This document shows, piece by piece, positions 16,322 to 25,128 of a DNA stretch of 58,766 bases. The position numbers were made by a program, and so were the translations under genes. The notes beneath the pieces are model-generated. The model searched no databases. It saw only the letters and a program-made list of their open reading frames with translations, and was not told the DNA's origin. Source of the stretch: Candidatus Fimimorpha faecalis (lineage in GTDB: Bacteria; Bacillota; Clostridia; Lachnospirales; Lachnospiraceae); the NCBI GenBank assembly GCA_018712075.1, contig DVHN01000052.1, positions 1 to 58,766 on the forward strand, read 5' to 3'. Each line of letters starts with the position of its first letter. The first letter of the stretch is position 1.

Positions 16322-16730
16322 AAGAAAAACGAAAAGTCCAATCATCATATTTTTAAATATTATCATTGTCTTATGCTGCCTGGGAGTGGTAATAGCAGCA
16401 TTTTCTATGATTCGTTCCTTTTATTATACCAATTATAGTTATTCCGTAGATACATTTTATTATCGCCTTTTAGAGGAGGATTATCCTTCTATGGTTCGAT
16501 TGTATTATGAGAATGAAGAAAATAATGTAAAAGAAGAGGGAGATCTGGGTGAATATTATGGAGTAGCCAAGTATTTTGAGGCAGCATCTTATTATAAGAT
16601 ATATCAGGAATCAGGAGATACCGTGCGTGCTAATTATCAAAAGGAAAAAATGGATGCAGCATTAGAAGAAATGGGAGATTTATCAGCAGAGGCAGAGCGG
16701 ATTAAAGAGAAGTTGGATATTTCTGAGTAG
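16311..16730 (+). CDS. Small single-pass membrane protein of the zinc-ribbon operon
   Basis: A 139-residue protein starting at GTG 16311, 8 nt after AGGAGG; the TTG at 16308 is less well spaced. Basic N-terminus, transmembrane helix (IIIFLNIIIVLCCLGVVIAAF, about 12-32), then an acidic, Tyr-rich helical domain like the outer halves of proteins A and B but without the ribbon. It looks like a third, ribbon-less member of the same group. Confidence 0.65.
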   Translation: MKSKRKTKSPIIIFLNIIIVLCCLGVVIAAFSMIRSFYYTNYSYSVDTFYYRLLEEDYPSMVRLYYENEENNVKEEGDLGEYYGVAKYFEAASYYKIYQESGDTVRANYQKEKMDAALEEMGDLSAEAERIKEKLDISE

Positions 16731-16750
16731 AAGCAAAGGGGGGAATGGGT

Positions 16751-17764
16751 ATGGAACAGACTCGATATAATCGGTTTGACAATATTCGATTTATACTAAT
16801 CGTATGTGTCGTGTTTGGGCATTTTTTGGAAATGATTCCAGGCGCTATGTCCCTTTATCTGTATCGTATTATTTATTCATTCCATATGCCTGCATTTATT
16901 TTTATATCAGGTTATTTTGCAAAGTATAATCGTAAAAAAATCTTGTTTACATTCTTGTATACCTATTTATTATTTCAGACTATTTATCAGTTGTTTGAAC
17001 GTTTTGTATTGAATCCACAGCAGCCGTTTCGGTTTCAGTTTACCTATCCGTATTGGCTGCTATGGTATTTGATGGCAATGATTTTGTATTACTTATTGAT
17101 TCCAATTTTTGATGATCGGAGAGTTTATATTCGAGTTCTATTTGTAGTTGTTTCTATTTTCTTATCCATATTAGCTGGATTTGATTGGACGATTCAGTAT
17201 TATTTATCACTTTCTAAATTTATCACATTTTTACCTTATTTTTTAGCTGGATATTATGCAAGGCGCAGCTCCAAAATACAGAAGTTCTTGCATTACGACT
17301 TGGAATTCTATTTGTGCAAAAGTCTACTTATGTTAGGAGTGGTCTGTATTTCCTGTCTCTACTTATGGAAGAATACAGCAATTATACCAGCAATGCTGCA
17401 TGGCTCGAATAATTATCAATTAGAAGGATACGAGCCAATGATTAAGTTGATACTGCTCATAATTGGATTTAACTGGATTATATTTTTTCTGCTTTTTCCG
17501 TTTTTGGATAAGAAAATTCCATTTTTAACATCCATTGGACAGAATACATTTTCCATTTTTATACTGCATGGATTTTGTATTAAACTAGCAAGTAAATATA
17601 AAATTTTTCGTTTTATTCCAAGAAAAAATATTTTGTTAGCATTTGTGTTGTCCTTTGTGATTGTAATTGTTCTGGGAAATCCATATGTTGGAAAAATTTT
17701 TCAACGAATCGGTACTGGAAACTGGATTTTAGAGCGAATCAAGAAAGTGGATAAACATTTTTAG
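16751..17764 (+). CDS. Acyltransferase-3 family membrane protein
   Basis: A 337-residue polytopic O-acyltransferase (acyltransferase 3/NolL-OafA group), which usually acetylates cell-surface glycans. The N-terminus NRFDNIRFILIVCVVFGHFLE holds the characteristic R-x10-H arrangement, and IIYSFHMPAFIFISGYF is the second signature. About ten transmembrane segments are visible. Start at ATG 16751, 7 nt after AGGGGGG. It closes the zinc-ribbon operon, hinting that the three preceding proteins serve the cell envelope. Confidence 0.85.
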   Translation: MEQTRYNRFDNIRFILIVCVVFGHFLEMIPGAMSLYLYRIIYSFHMPAFIFISGYFAKYNRKKILFTFLYTYLLFQTIYQLFERFVLNPQQPFRFQFTYPYWLLWYLMAMILYYLLIPIFDDRRVYIRVLFVVVSIFLSILAGFDWTIQYYLSLSKFITFLPYFLAGYYARRSSKIQKFLHYDLEFYLCKSLLMLGVVCISCLYLWKNTAIIPAMLHGSNNYQLEGYEPMIKLILLIIGFNWIIFFLLFPFLDKKIPFLTSIGQNTFSIFILHGFCIKLASKYKIFRFIPRKNILLAFVLSFVIVIVLGNPYVGKIFQRIGTGNWILERIKKVDKHF

Positions 17765-17909
17765 TAAGATTACCGATGTCCTATATTATGAGTATTCAGC
17801 CAAATGCCAGCCTGGTTTGGATTAGCAGCACCGAGTGCTACAATGTTTGGTATCTTGATTAATTGGAACAGGCAATCCCATTCGTATTGTTATAATGGAA
17901 TTACTTGTT

Positions 17910-18809
17910 TTAATTGTTCGGTTTTTTTAAAATTAAATTATAATTCGAGTCATAAAATAACCCTAAGTCATTGCATATTCGATTATTGATATTCATAAGA
18001 GCATCGTGGTATTCTTTATACTTTGGAGATAATGCTATCATATTTGGAATAAAGATGTCATTATATCCTTGTTTTTGTAGTTGTTTCATAAACTTTCTTT
18101 GAGAAATAAAAATAGGATGATACTTATAAAACAAACTATTTTTTAATTTTACATTTCTAATGGTTTGCTCTTTTAATTTTTTGTATTCTTCTTCGCTAGG
18201 ATTTAGATATTGTTGAATTTGAGATTCCATTCGGAAAACCATCTGTTCCATAGAAGCTTTTGGAGTAAAACGATAAAAAATAAAATTCATTAGCTTCATA
18301 AAGAACGGAATTCGAATCGTAGTGTTGTCCCAGAATTGAATAATGTTTTCATATGCAATCCGTTGTTCCTTGGTTGTGATAGGAATTTGTAAATATGGCA
18401 TAAAGTGATTCATAAAGTAGTAACCATAAAACCCTGGTATCATATCCTGTAATGCTTGAGCAATCGTTTGATAATCTACAGATTCATAGATACGATCCAC
18501 ATTGTGGTCTTGGATGTAGGAGCGTAATGCTTCCAATTGCTTTTGTTGGACATGTAAATCCGAAGCTTTCTGCTTATAGATTGTTTCTAATAATTGAATA
18601 TCTTTGGACTTCAGTAATTGTTTAATATCGGAAATGTTAATTCCTAGCTTACGATAAACAGCAATCTCTTTTAAAGTAGTTAAATTTTCTTCTGTATAAT
18701 TGCGATATCCATTGCTGTCTTTTTTGACTGTGAGCAGACCTTGCTCCTCATAATATTTTATCGCACGTTTGCTTAAATCTACTTGTTGGGTAACTTCATT
18801 AATCTGCAT
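17910..18809 (-). CDS. MerR-family transcriptional regulator
   Basis: A 299-residue regulator. The N-terminal winged helix is standard: MQINEVTQQVDLSKRAIKYY-type HTH, then YRNYTEENLTTLKEI and KLGINISDIKQLL. A coiled-coil dimerisation helix (about 75-105) leads to a long, unrecognised effector domain rich in aromatics. Start at 18809 is set by AGGAGG 6 nt upstream. Its own promoter has the stretched spacer typical of MerR control, so autoregulation is likely. The CorA-type gene is divergent and could be a target. Confidence 0.88.
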   Translation of the reverse strand: MQINEVTQQVDLSKRAIKYYEEQGLLTVKKDSNGYRNYTEENLTTLKEIAVYRKLGINISDIKQLLKSKDIQLLETIYKQKASDLHVQQKQLEALRSYIQDHNVDRIYESVDYQTIAQALQDMIPGFYGYYFMNHFMPYLQIPITTKEQRIAYENIIQFWDNTTIRIPFFMKLMNFIFYRFTPKASMEQMVFRMESQIQQYLNPSEEEYKKLKEQTIRNVKLKNSLFYKYHPIFISQRKFMKQLQKQGYNDIFIPNMIALSPKYKEYHDALMNINNRICNDLGLFYDSNYNLILKKPNN

Positions 18810-18841
18810 AGGAATCCTCCTTTCTTTCATTGGTTATGATT

Positions 18842-18872
18842 ATTATAGAGGTATCCGTAATGTACAAGTCAA
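18842..18872 (-). promoter_or_regulatory. MerR-type promoter with 19-bp spacer
   Basis: On the minus strand: TTGACT, a 19-bp spacer, TATAAT. The over-long spacer is the hallmark of promoters that MerR proteins activate by twisting DNA, and it stands directly before the MerR gene. Confidence 0.6.
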
Positions 18873-18910
18873 TAGGTAAAAGAAAAATTTTCGTTTTCAT
18901 AGGAGTAAAT

Positions 18911-18939
18911 TTCATTTGTCGGGTAACTCGTGATATAAT
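18911..18939 (+). promoter_or_regulatory. Weak promoter before the CorA-type gene
   Basis: TTCATT, 17-bp spacer and perfect TATAAT, 27 bp before the ATG. Confidence 0.4.
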
Positions 18940-18965
18940 AAAGAAAAAAGAATGGGAGGATTTGT

Positions 18966-19886
18966 ATGAAATATGAATGGAAAAATCAGGATGAATATAA
19001 AATACAATCGGATCAATCTTCACAGGAAAAATGCCTAATTGAAATTTTAACGATAGAAGAATTTCGGCAGCAATATCCCGACATCTTTCGAAGAGCATTT
19101 GTTAGTAATAGTTTTAATCATATTCGTTTTTGTAAAGCAGACTGGCTGAAAAAAGCGGTGACAGGAACATTTGCGATTCCTCCAAAAGAAGATCCTTCGC
19201 AGACAAAGATTTGTTTCGGATATTGTTTAATGGAGGATAAAATAATTTTTATTGATGATTCGGATTACGTAAAACCGATCTTGGACGAAATGCAAAGTTA
19301 TCAGTTAGTAGATATATCTTCGGCATCTCTTTGCCTTTTTGAATTTATGGAATATTTGTTGAAAGATGATATGATCTTTTTACAGAAATATGAGGAACGG
19401 CTTACCCAATTAGAGGAAAAATTGTTAAAGGGAGAAAGCGATGATTTTGATTTTCAAATTCTTTCATCAAGAAAAGACTTATCTGCATTAAGTGCCTATT
19501 ATGAACAACTTTCCGATATGGGAGAGACGTTGCAACAGAGTGCAGCAGAAGGTAGAGAAGAAAGAGATCGTTTACTGTTTGGATTATATGCAGATAAAGC
19601 AGGAAGATTATATTCTACTGTTCAAATGCTAAAAGAATATTCTATGCAGTTGCGAGAAATGCATCAAGCACAAGTCGATATGCGTCAAAATGAAATTATG
19701 AAATTTCTTACGATTGTAACAACAATTTTTATGCCGTTAAGCTTGATTGCTGGATGGTATGGAATGAATTTTATTAATATGCCAGAACTTTCTTTTCCAT
19801 ATGGATATATTATTATATGTTTGATTTGCTTATTGATAATTGTGCTAGAAATTTGGGTATTTAGAATTAAAAAATGGTTTAAGTAA
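18966..19886 (+). CDS. corA: CorA-family divalent-cation transporter
   Basis: A 306-residue transporter of the CorA/MIT family, importing Mg2+ (or Co2+/Ni2+) as a pentamer. The large N-terminal cytoplasmic domain, with a long coiled helix (about 160-250, ending EMHQAQVDMRQNEIMKFLTIV), is followed by two transmembrane helices separated by the diagnostic YGMNF selectivity loop (residues about 262-266). The C-terminal basic tail RIKKWFK is normal. No M-box leader is seen. Confidence 0.9.
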   Translation: MKYEWKNQDEYKIQSDQSSQEKCLIEILTIEEFRQQYPDIFRRAFVSNSFNHIRFCKADWLKKAVTGTFAIPPKEDPSQTKICFGYCLMEDKIIFIDDSDYVKPILDEMQSYQLVDISSASLCLFEFMEYLLKDDMIFLQKYEERLTQLEEKLLKGESDDFDFQILSSRKDLSALSAYYEQLSDMGETLQQSAAEGREERDRLLFGLYADKAGRLYSTVQMLKEYSMQLREMHQAQVDMRQNEIMKFLTIVTTIFMPLSLIAGWYGMNFINMPELSFPYGYIIICLICLLIIVLEIWVFRIKKWFK

Positions 19887-19950
19887 ACAATCAAAGAACG
19901 GTTTATATAGAAAACTGTCTTGTAAATATAGCAATTTGCTGTAAATATAC

Positions 19951-19979
19951 TTGACAATTAAGAATTAATTTGTTAAAAT
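19951..19979 (+). promoter_or_regulatory. SigA promoter of the alcohol dehydrogenase gene
   Basis: Perfect TTGACA, 17-bp spacer, TAAAAT; the last base of the -10 box is the first base of the Rex-like operator. Confidence 0.75.
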
Positions 19980-19996
19980 TGTTAATACATTAACAA
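19979..19996. promoter_or_regulatory. Rex operator
   Basis: TTGTTAATACATTAACAA fits the established Rex consensus TTGTTAANNNNTTAACAA at every fixed position. It sits at the transcription start, where the NADH-sensing repressor Rex would block initiation when NAD+ is plentiful and release at high NADH. Confidence 0.85.
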
Positions 19997-20022
19997 AATA
20001 AAAATAGAACGGAGGATGTGGA

Positions 20023-21084
20023 ATGAAGATGAAAGGATTTGCTATGTTAGGAATTGGAAAAACTGGTTGGATTGAAAAGGACGTGCCAGCATGTGGACCT
20101 TTGGATGCAATTGTGAAACCAGTTGCAGTTTCTCCTTGTACTTCAGATGTACATACAGTATGGGAAGGGGCAATCGGAGAACGCAGCGATATGATTTTAG
20201 GTCATGAAGCAGTGGGAGAAGTTGTAGAAGTTGGAAACTTAGTCAAAGATTTTAAAGTTGGAGATCGAGTCATTGTTCCAGCGATCACACCAGATTGGGG
20301 TAGTTTGGAAGCACAGGGCGGTTATTCGATGCATTCTGGAGGTATGTTGGCAGGATGGAAATTTTCTAATTTTAAGGATGGTGTATTTGCAGAATATTTC
20401 CATGTAAATGAAGCAGATGCAAACTTAGCGATCTTACCAGATGGTTTAGATCCAGCGGATTCCGTCATGTTAAGTGATATGGTACCGACTGGCTTCCATG
20501 GAGTTGAACTGGCAGATGTTCAGTTCGGAGATACGGTATGTGTTATTGGAATTGGTCCAGTTGGATTGATGGCGGTTGCAGGTTCGGCACTGCGTGGAGC
20601 AGGACGACTCTATGCAGTTGGATCTCGCCCAAATTGTGTGGAAGCAGCGAAAGCATATGGAGCTACGGATATTATTAATTATAAAGAAGGAGATATTGTA
20701 GAACAGATTATGGAAAAAACACACGGAAAAGGTGTGGATCGTGTCATTATAGCTGGAGGTAATAACGATACATTTATTCAGGCGGTACAAATGGTAAAAC
20801 CAGGCGGACGAATTGGAAATGTCAATTATCTTGGATCAGGAGATTATGTAAAAATACCGAGAGTAGAATGGGGATGCGGTATGGGACATAAAACAATCGC
20901 AGGAGGTTTGATGCCAGGCGGACGTCGCCGTATGGAAAAACTTGCGTCATTAATGGAAACAGGACGTTTGGATACATCCAAATTATTAACTCATCGTTTT
21001 AATGGATTTGAGCATATGGAAGAAGCATTAATGCTTATGAAAGATAAACCACGTGATCTGATTAAACCAGTAGTAATCATATAA
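20023..21084 (+). CDS. adh: NADP-dependent secondary-alcohol (isopropanol-type) dehydrogenase
   Basis: A 353-residue zinc-dependent medium-chain dehydrogenase, very like the Clostridium beijerinckii / Thermoanaerobacter secondary-alcohol enzymes that interconvert ketones such as acetone with secondary alcohols. Catalytic zinc ligands are the Cys of SPCTSD, the His of LGHEA and the Asp of LSDMVPTGFHG; no structural-zinc Cys cluster is present, as in that subgroup. IGIGPVGLMAV is the Rossmann loop, and GSRPN followed by the Tyr of NYKEG is the NADP-specific pattern. GGAGG precedes the ATG by 7 nt. Regulated by redox through the Rex box. Confidence 0.92.
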   Translation: MKMKGFAMLGIGKTGWIEKDVPACGPLDAIVKPVAVSPCTSDVHTVWEGAIGERSDMILGHEAVGEVVEVGNLVKDFKVGDRVIVPAITPDWGSLEAQGGYSMHSGGMLAGWKFSNFKDGVFAEYFHVNEADANLAILPDGLDPADSVMLSDMVPTGFHGVELADVQFGDTVCVIGIGPVGLMAVAGSALRGAGRLYAVGSRPNCVEAAKAYGATDIINYKEGDIVEQIMEKTHGKGVDRVIIAGGNNDTFIQAVQMVKPGGRIGNVNYLGSGDYVKIPRVEWGCGMGHKTIAGGLMPGGRRRMEKLASLMETGRLDTSKLLTHRFNGFEHMEEALMLMKDKPRDLIKPVVII

Positions 21085-21091
21085 TCGGTTA

Positions 21092-21128
21092 GGGAGACAT
21101 TCTATATTTGGGGATGTCTCCCGCTTTT
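21092..21128 (+). terminator. Terminator of adh
   Basis: A perfect stem GGGAGACAT / ATGTCTCCC followed by GCTTTTT. Confidence 0.85.
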
Positions 21129-21163
21129 TATGAGAGAAGAATGGACGGAAATAAATTCTTCTG

Positions 21164-21949
21164 TTACGATTGCTTTCGTGAATAATCTATACAGACTGGA
21201 TAGCCTTTTTTCTCATTTTGAATTAGAACTGCCTCAATTTCATAAAGTTTTCTGAGATTTTCCACGTGAATTACATCGTTTGGACTTCCTTCAAATAAAA
21301 TACGTCCTTGGCGCATTCCAATAATATGGTCCGCAAATTTAGCAGCATGATTTAATTCATGAATTACCATAATAATTGTAGTATGTTCTTCTGTATTTAA
21401 TGTTTGGAGCAGTTCTAAAATTTCTAATTGATGTGCCATATCCAAGTAAGTGGTTGGCTCATCTAAAATTAAAATATCTGTTTTTTGAGCCAATGTAAGG
21501 GAAATCCAGACACGCTGTCTTTGACCTCCTGATAATTCTTCTACTTTTCGGTCTTTTAGTTCATAAACTCCAGTTCTTTGCATTGCCCATTCAATGATTT
21601 CATGATCTGCCTTTTTTAGTCCAGAGAAAGGTTTTTGATAGGGAAATCTTCCATAAGCTACAAGATCCTTTACAGTAATTCCTTCTGGAACGAGTGGAGT
21701 TTGTGGAAGTACTGCCATTTTTTGAGCGATGGACTTTTGAGATAATTTTTTTATGTTTGTACGATCCAAAAGAATTTCTCCTTTTTTCGCTGGGAGAATT
21801 CTGGCAATGGATTTTAATAGTGTAGATTTCCCACATCCATTTGGGCCAATCATCATTGTAATCTTACCTTCTGGTATCGTTACATTTGCGCAAGGGATGA
21901 TAACTCGATCTTCGTATGCAGCTTCCAGATTTTTTATTTCTATTTTCAT
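21164..21949 (-). CDS. FecE-type ABC transporter ATPase (second importer)
   Basis: A 261-residue ATPase with Walker A GPNGCGKST, LSGGQRQRVW signature and Walker B ILILDEPTTYLD. It is the last gene of a four-gene minus-strand operon binding protein - permease - permease - ATPase. Family knowledge points to ferric-siderophore import (FhuC/FepC group). It resembles the ATPase at 9212-9991 throughout, indicating paralogous importers. Confidence 0.92.
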   Translation of the reverse strand: MKIEIKNLEAAYEDRVIIPCANVTIPEGKITMMIGPNGCGKSTLLKSIARILPAKKGEILLDRTNIKKLSQKSIAQKMAVLPQTPLVPEGITVKDLVAYGRFPYQKPFSGLKKADHEIIEWAMQRTGVYELKDRKVEELSGGQRQRVWISLTLAQKTDILILDEPTTYLDMAHQLEILELLQTLNTEEHTTIIMVIHELNHAAKFADHIIGMRQGRILFEGSPNDVIHVENLRKLYEIEAVLIQNEKKGYPVCIDYSRKQS

Positions 21950-21961
21950 AGATCAAACCTC

Positions 21962-22969
21962 CTATTTTCCTTTTAACATTAAATAAATAAAATAAGGTAC
22001 ACCTAAAATAGAAACGACGATCCCGACAGGTATTTCCAAAGGTGAGAATAAGTTTCTAGCAGCGGTATCTGCAAGGATTAGGATAATGGCACTAATGCCA
22101 GCTGCGAAGGGAAGCATAGTTCGATGTACAGGTCCTACGATTCGTTTTGCAATCTGAGGACCTAAAAGTCCTAAAAATGCAATATTTCCTGCTACAGAAG
22201 TAGCAAGTGCAGAAAGAAGTGCAGAACAAACTAAGAAAAAAAGCATTTCTTTTTGCACAGGGACTCCTAAACCAAAAGCTAATTCATCTCCAAGTCCAAG
22301 AACGTCCAAAGTTTTGCTTCGAGTTAAAACAACAAGGACTAGAATTGTGATAAGAGGAAAGGTTAACAAAATATAATTCCAGCTACTTCCCCATAAACTT
22401 CCATTCGTCCATGTTAAGACTTGATTATAGTCACCTTTAGACATATTTAATTGATAAAATGAAATAATGGCTGTAATACCTGCATTAACACCAACTCCAG
22501 TCAAAAGAAAGCGAACGGGTTGGATTCCTTTTTTATATGCAAGAAGGCAGATAACCAAAACAGAAAGCAGTGAACCGATAATCGCAACAATGGGCATCCA
22601 TATAATGGTAGAGAGGGAAAGAGCGGAGTAGTATGCAGTTGTTCCAGAAGAAATCCAGAGAACCACAAACAAAGCTGCTCCTGCATTAATTCCAATCAGC
22701 CCAGGTTCTGCCAATGGGTTTCTTGTGATAGTCTGTAAAATACTTCCAGAAACACCTAAAGCAGATGCTACAATTATGGCTAAAGTAATTCTTGGAAGAC
22801 GAACTTGAAAAATAGTAAAGTTTTGAAGTTTATTTCCGTTTCCAAGAATTGTCTGAATGACTTCTCTTGGAGACATAGAATAACTGCCGAGCATAAGAGA
22901 TAGCATTACTGTAGCTAAAAGAAGAAGAATACAAACGACTCCAATCGATTTATTTTTCTGTATGTTCAT
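21962..22969 (-). CDS. FecCD-family permease (second importer, subunit 2)
   Basis: A 335-residue permease of the FecCD family. Diagnostic blocks are RLPRITLAIIVASALGVSG, NPLAEPGLIGINAGA, GLLGPQIAKRIVG and EIPVGIVVSILGVPYF. Immediately follows the other permease gene (1-bp separation) and precedes the ATPase gene. With two distinct permeases this importer forms a heterodimer, unlike the nitrogenase-linked system. Confidence 0.92.
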   Translation of the reverse strand: MNIQKNKSIGVVCILLLLATVMLSLMLGSYSMSPREVIQTILGNGNKLQNFTIFQVRLPRITLAIIVASALGVSGSILQTITRNPLAEPGLIGINAGAALFVVLWISSGTTAYYSALSLSTIIWMPIVAIIGSLLSVLVICLLAYKKGIQPVRFLLTGVGVNAGITAIISFYQLNMSKGDYNQVLTWTNGSLWGSSWNYILLTFPLITILVLVVLTRSKTLDVLGLGDELAFGLGVPVQKEMLFFLVCSALLSALATSVAGNIAFLGLLGPQIAKRIVGPVHRTMLPFAAGISAIILILADTAARNLFSPLEIPVGIVVSILGVPYFIYLMLKGK

Positions 22970-23947
22970 TTATCGCTTCTCCTTTCGAACGAGTAATAAA
23001 AAGACTGGAACACCAATGCAGGCAGTAAAAAGTCCGACTGGAAGTTCATATGGAGCGGAGATTGTACGCGCTGCGATGTCGGAAAACACTAAAATGACGG
23101 CGCCATATAAGAAAGATAGCGGCATAAGCGTTCGGTAATCATTTCCAATCCATTTGCGAATAATATGTGGAATAAATAAACCAATGAATCCAATATTTCC
23201 AGCAGTTGCTACACATACTCCACAGATCGGAATTAAACATAAAATAGTATAAAGTTTGATTTTTTCTGGAGAAATTCCAAGTCCAGTTGCAGCTTCCTCT
23301 CCAAGACTAATTAAATTGATTTTTCCAGATAGTGCCAAGGCTGCAATACTGAAAAATCCGCCAATAATAAGTAAAAAAAACACTTGTATCCAGCCAGCCT
23401 GACGAAGTCCCCCAGCGATCCAAAAGGCTAACTCCTGAGAACGGTTTCCAAGAAGTGCTGCCACAGATGCAAGGGATAAAAAGAAAGTGCTCATTGCAGT
23501 CCCAGCGAGTAAAATTCTGGAAATGCTTTGATTGGATGCACGTTGCATCGTAAAAAGTAAAATTAGAATACCGCTAATAAAAGCTCCAATCAATGCCATA
23601 AAGAAATTGCCAGTACTAACAACTGGAGATACCGCAGAGATGGCAACTGCAAGTGAAGCTCCCTGTGTTATTCCTAATACAGAAGGTTCGGCAATTGGAT
23701 TACGCATAACTCCTTGCATCATAGTACCCGTTAATGCAAGCATACCTCCAGTCAGAACAGCACATAGCATACGGGGAAGACGAATATCACGAACTAATTG
23801 TGCATGGATGGAATCGTCTGGTTGGACAATTGCGTGATAAACCTCATGAAAAGGGATATTTTTCGCTCCAATATGAATCGAGGCAATCATTCCAGTGAAT
23901 AACAGCAGTACACCGACTGCTGTTAAAATTCCTATTCTTATTTTCAT
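22970..23947 (-). CDS. FecCD-family permease (second importer, subunit 1)
   Basis: A 325-residue FecCD permease: RLPRMLCAVLTGGMLALTG, NPIAEPSVLGITQGA, GFIGLFIPHIIRKWIG and ELPVGLFTACIGVPVF are visible. Start overlaps the 3' end of the binding-protein gene by 4 bp, so translation is coupled. Partner of the permease at 21962-22969. Confidence 0.92.
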   Translation of the reverse strand: MKIRIGILTAVGVLLLFTGMIASIHIGAKNIPFHEVYHAIVQPDDSIHAQLVRDIRLPRMLCAVLTGGMLALTGTMMQGVMRNPIAEPSVLGITQGASLAVAISAVSPVVSTGNFFMALIGAFISGILILLFTMQRASNQSISRILLAGTAMSTFFLSLASVAALLGNRSQELAFWIAGGLRQAGWIQVFFLLIIGGFFSIAALALSGKINLISLGEEAATGLGISPEKIKLYTILCLIPICGVCVATAGNIGFIGLFIPHIIRKWIGNDYRTLMPLSFLYGAVILVFSDIAARTISAPYELPVGLFTACIGVPVFLLLVRKEKR

Positions 23948-24921
23948 TTTGATTTCTCCATAAGGGAAGCAAACTCATCTAAGAAAAGATTTCTTCCAAT
24001 GCAGCTATATCCAATATTGAAATATGGACTGGAAGGCAGTTCAATCACATTTCCATTTTTTACTGCACGCATATTCTGATAAATACTATTTTGAGTCAAG
24101 CTCTCCATATCACTGTCTGTTCCAACGACAAATAAGTAATCGGCATCAATTTCTGCAAGACCTTCATAACTGATAACTGGAAGACTAATATTTTCTTGTG
24201 CTGGCATGTTTTCTGGTTTTTTTAGTCCCATATCTTCGTACATAATACTTCCAATTCCAGCAGAATCAAAAACGAAAAGTTGTCCGCCACTTGCAAGTAA
24301 TGCAAGATAGGTGGTATCTTCTCCATAACTGTTTTGGATTTCTGCTCCTTTTTCTTTGGCTTTTGTTTCATAATCGGAAAGCCATTTATCTATAATGTCC
24401 TCTTTATTCATCATTTTAGCAAATGTATGAAGATCCTCTTTCCAGTTGATTTGAGCTAATTCTACCATAACCGTTGGTGCGATTTGTTGGAGCTGATTGT
24501 ACATTTTTTCTTGAACACTGGAAATAATAATTAAATCAGGATTTAATTCAAGAATTCCCTCAATATCCATTGTATCCTGCATACTGTAACCAAGAATTTT
24601 AGCACCTTCCAATGTATCTTCTAGATAAGAAGGAAACTTGGTATAATCGTAGGCGTCTGAATTTGCTGTTCCAACCACAGAATATCCAAGCACATGGAGA
24701 ATATCACTGTTTCCGCTTAAATCTACAATGGCTTGTGGGTTTGCTGGAATTTCTACTTCTCCACGTGCATCGGTAATTGTTATCATTTCAGATGATGTAT
24801 TGGCAGAGGTGAATCCTGTAGTTTCGGAAGTAGTGGATGGAGTATTGGAAGCTTGGCATCCTGATAGAACTCCAATTGTAAAGGTTGCTATTGTAAATAG
24901 TGCTAAAATCTTTTTCTGCAT
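23944..24921 (-). CDS. FecB/FhuD-type binding lipoprotein (second importer)
   Basis: A 325-residue solute-binding lipoprotein with signal peptide and lipobox LSGC (Cys near residue 22), a Ser/Thr-rich linker, and the class III fold. MITITDARGEVEIPANPQAIVDL is the usual first strand of siderophore-binding proteins and ILELNPDLIIISS the inter-lobe segment. AGGAGG lies 6 nt before the ATG. The upstream operator (24986-25003) is shared with the nitrogenase-linked operon. Probable ligand: a ferric siderophore. Confidence 0.9.
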   Translation of the reverse strand: MQKKILALFTIATFTIGVLSGCQASNTPSTTSETTGFTSANTSSEMITITDARGEVEIPANPQAIVDLSGNSDILHVLGYSVVGTANSDAYDYTKFPSYLEDTLEGAKILGYSMQDTMDIEGILELNPDLIIISSVQEKMYNQLQQIAPTVMVELAQINWKEDLHTFAKMMNKEDIIDKWLSDYETKAKEKGAEIQNSYGEDTTYLALLASGGQLFVFDSAGIGSIMYEDMGLKKPENMPAQENISLPVISYEGLAEIDADYLFVVGTDSDMESLTQNSIYQNMRAVKNGNVIELPSSPYFNIGYSCIGRNLFLDEFASLMEKSK

Positions 24922-24985
24922 GATTGCCTCCTAAATAAATATAATTCTTATATTAAAAGAAACGAAGTTTGTATAAATTTCTTGA

Positions 24986-25003
24986 GATTAGTCATACCTA
25001 ACC
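24986..25003. promoter_or_regulatory. Second copy of the shared palindromic operator
   Basis: GATTAG-N6-CTAACC, matching the site at 12941-12958 at 14 of 18 positions with identical 6-bp spacing. It lies between the importer and the divergent AraC gene, about 65 bp before the binding-protein start and 10 nt upstream of a TATACA box on the minus strand. Confidence 0.6.
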
Positions 25004-25128
25004 ACGGCTGGCATTATAACAAAACAAATAAAACATTGCAACAAAAACACTCTTATTCATTTTTTTATCATCTTTTTGCATTGTTTTATTGTATGTAAAA
25101 AGCTATAATAAAAGATAAGGAGGAAACT

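Noticed and set aside
17765-17909. Short plus-strand frame after the acyltransferase gene (begins MPAWFG at 17804)
   Set aside because: No ribosome site and no recognisable family; it runs into the antisense MerR end. At most an unidentifiable remnant.
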